From an uncultured Collinsella sp. (GTDB taxonomy: Bacteria; Actinomycetota; Coriobacteriia; Coriobacteriales; Coriobacteriaceae), in NCBI GenBank assembly GCA_934654835.1, contig CAKUGY010000022.1, positions 1-25,104 on the forward strand: a stretch of 25,104 nt of DNA, in the 5' to 3' direction. A program made the position numbers and the translations under genes. The notes beneath the pieces are model-generated. The model worked only from the letters and a program-made list of their open reading frames with translations, had not been told where the DNA came from and ran no database searches. Below are positions 24,094 through 25,104 of the stretch, piece by piece (within the stretch, counting starts at the first letter, position 1; each line of letters starts with the position of its first letter).

Positions 24094-24135
24094 AAAACCA
24101 CCACAAAGGGGACAGGCACCTTTGTGGTGGTTTTT
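24094..24135. repeat. Family A palindromic repeat, full copy and terminator
   Basis: AAAACCACCACAAAGG, GGACAGGCA, then CCTTTGTGGTGG and T5. It has the same orientation as the copy at 20368, lies six bases after the lipoprotein stop and about 90 nt before pyrE. It probably ends the lipoprotein transcript. Confidence 0.9.
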
Positions 24136-24225
24136 GCCGGCTGCAGACTCGGCAAAGCGCGCCCGCATCGACGTCCTGCCTGCGCTAAACTGGAGGGCAC
24201 GTACGCGATTACGAGAGGAGCCCGC

Positions 24226-24906
24226 ATGGAGGCTTACAAGCAAGAGTTCATCAAGTTTATGGTCGAGTCCGACGTTCTTAAGTTCGGCAGCTTTACGCTC
24301 AAGAGCGGCCGTCAGTCCCCGTTCTTTATGAACGCCGGCGCCTACGTGACGGGCTATCAGCTCAAGAAGCTGGGCGAGTATTATGCCCAGGCCATTCACG
24401 ATAACTTTGGTGACGACTTTGACGTGCTGTTCGGGCCGGCCTACAAGGGCATTCCCCTGGCCGTCGTGACCGCGATTGCCTACCACGAGCTGTACGGCAA
24501 GGAGGTCAAGTACTGCTGCGACCGCAAGGAGGCCAAGGACCACGGTGCCGACAAGGGCAACCTGCTGGGCTACGAGCCCCAGGACGGCGACCGCGTGATC
24601 ATGGTCGAGGACGTCACCACCAGCGGTAAGTCCATCGACGAGACCTATCCCAAGGTCAAGGCGGCTGCCGATGTCGAGATCAAGGGTCTGATCGTGTCCC
24701 TCAACCGCATGGAGGTCGGCAAGGGTGGCGTGACCACCGCGCAGAAGGAGATCGAGGCCAAGTACGGCTTCCCCGTCGCGAGCATCGTCTCCATGGCCGA
24801 GGTCGTCGAGACCCTCTACAATCACGAAATCGACGGCAAGGTTGTCATCGACGACGAGCTCAAGACCGCCATCGACGCCTACTACGAGCAGTACGGAGCA
24901 CGTTAG
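24226..24906 (+). CDS. pyrE: Orotate phosphoribosyltransferase
   Basis: This 226-aa cytoplasmic enzyme joins orotate and PRPP to form orotidine-5'-phosphate, the fifth step of de novo pyrimidine synthesis. The substrate-binding N-terminus is visible (GSFTLKSGRQSPFFMNAG, 21-38), as are GPAYKGIPLA (70-79) and the flexible catalytic loop with Lys/Arg/His (RKEAKDHG, 100-107). The PRPP-binding motif is VIMVEDVTTSGKS (124-136). Length and motif order are normal for the family. AGAGGAG ends five to six bases before ATG 24226; the longer in-frame ATG at 24124 lies inside the family A repeat and is rejected. No other pyr gene is adjacent, so it is probably transcribed alone. Confidence 0.95.
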   Translation: MEAYKQEFIKFMVESDVLKFGSFTLKSGRQSPFFMNAGAYVTGYQLKKLGEYYAQAIHDNFGDDFDVLFGPAYKGIPLAVVTAIAYHELYGKEVKYCCDRKEAKDHGADKGNLLGYEPQDGDRVIMVEDVTTSGKSIDETYPKVKAAADVEIKGLIVSLNRMEVGKGGVTTAQKEIEAKYGFPVASIVSMAEVVETLYNHEIDGKVVIDDELKTAIDAYYEQYGAR

Positions 24907-24932
24907 TCACGCGGTTCTACGAACCGCGTGAC
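24906..24932 (+). terminator. Hairpin at the end of pyrE
   Basis: A 12-bp perfect stem (24906-24917 with 24921-24932) with a 3-nt loop overlaps the last base of the pyrE stop codon. No T-run follows, so on its own it may be an mRNA 3'-end stabiliser rather than a true terminator. Confidence 0.5.
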
Positions 24933-24946
24933 GGCTCGACGCTGCA

Positions 24947-25044
24947 AGCCCGCCAGAGCTGCAATCTGCCTTTCAACTTCGGCGGCATGACCAGAAGGTC
25001 AATGCCGCCTCGTTTCAAGGCACCTTGCGCTCTGGCGGGCTTTC
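24947..25044 (+). other. Multi-helix hairpin downstream of pyrE, possible structured RNA
   Basis: Nested helices: a 13-bp perfect outer stem (24947-24959 with 25029-25041), GCAA/TTGC (24961-24964 with 25025-25028) and a 6-bp stem (24967-24972 with 25017-25022). These are followed by an 8-bp stem (24981-24988 with 25002-25009) that continues into GACC/GGTC around an AGAA tetraloop. The outer stem is followed by TTCGCTC, so it may also terminate. No similar element is seen elsewhere in the window. Confidence 0.55.
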
Positions 25045-25104
25045 GCTCATATGACCCAATCCGCTGTCAAGAGCCACAATGGCCCCGCCGACCGCTTGCA
25101 ATCG

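Noticed and set aside
55..24135. CRISPR array made from the repeated AACCACCACAAAGG units
   Set aside because: The copies are kilobases apart, palindromic and without spacers or cas genes.

Overview
The window looks like chromosome of a high-GC gut member of the Coriobacteriia, most likely Collinsella or a close relative. The basis is the GC-rich codon use, the 12-TM membrane proteins with a C-terminal LuxR helix-turn-helix that are typical of this class, PTS-based sugar uptake, and several families of palindromic intergenic repeats. No database search was possible, so the genus is an inference. I see no rRNA, tRNA, CRISPR array, transposase or phage gene.

Layout. (1) 80-1186 (-): a AAA-type ATPase bracketed by two copies of a palindromic repeat (family A). 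(2) 1427-2857 (+): a GH1 6-phospho-beta-glucosidase with its own terminator. (3) 2999-6998 (+): a translationally coupled three-gene signalling operon. It encodes an 8-TM kinase-like protein with no recognisable ATP-binding motifs, a membrane histidine kinase with intact H, N and G boxes, and a NarL/LuxR response regulator. (4) 7191-8033 (-): a lipoprotein. (5) 8114-11482 (-): three zinc-ribbon genes, with a DUF4428-like protein, a two-TM double-zinc-ribbon protein and an SPFH protein with two C-terminal zinc ribbons. This resembles the Bacillus YdjG/YdjI module without a PspA gene. (6) 11483-11999: a gene-free stretch almost filled by three different long palindromes. (7) 12000-18555: a probable plant-glycan or glycoside region. 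It holds a DUF1593 nucleoside-hydrolase-like protein (-), a serine esterase/peptidase (-), an AT-rich divergent control region with palindromic operators, a PTS EIIBC permease (+) and a GH140-like/DUF4038 hydrolase (+). (8) 18821-20365 (+): a 12-TM LuxR-type membrane regulator ending in a family A repeat. (9) 20511-24087 (+): four envelope-type genes, namely a one-TM protein, a zinc-ribbon/glycine-zipper/Gln-rich protein and two diverged tandem lipoproteins. (10) 24226-24906 (+): pyrE, followed by a terminator and a further structured hairpin.

How the parts may work together. The EIIBC and the glycosidases suggest uptake and breakdown of plant-derived glycosides. The EIIBC has no EIIA domain, so it would need one supplied in trans. 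The signalling operon and the zinc-ribbon/SPFH operon look like self-contained envelope-sensing modules. The most unusual feature is the number and variety of long intergenic palindromes: family A in four copies, family B in two copies whose inner stems differ but still pair, and single copies of at least four others. Several sit directly after stop codons and probably act as bidirectional terminators as well as being repeat elements.
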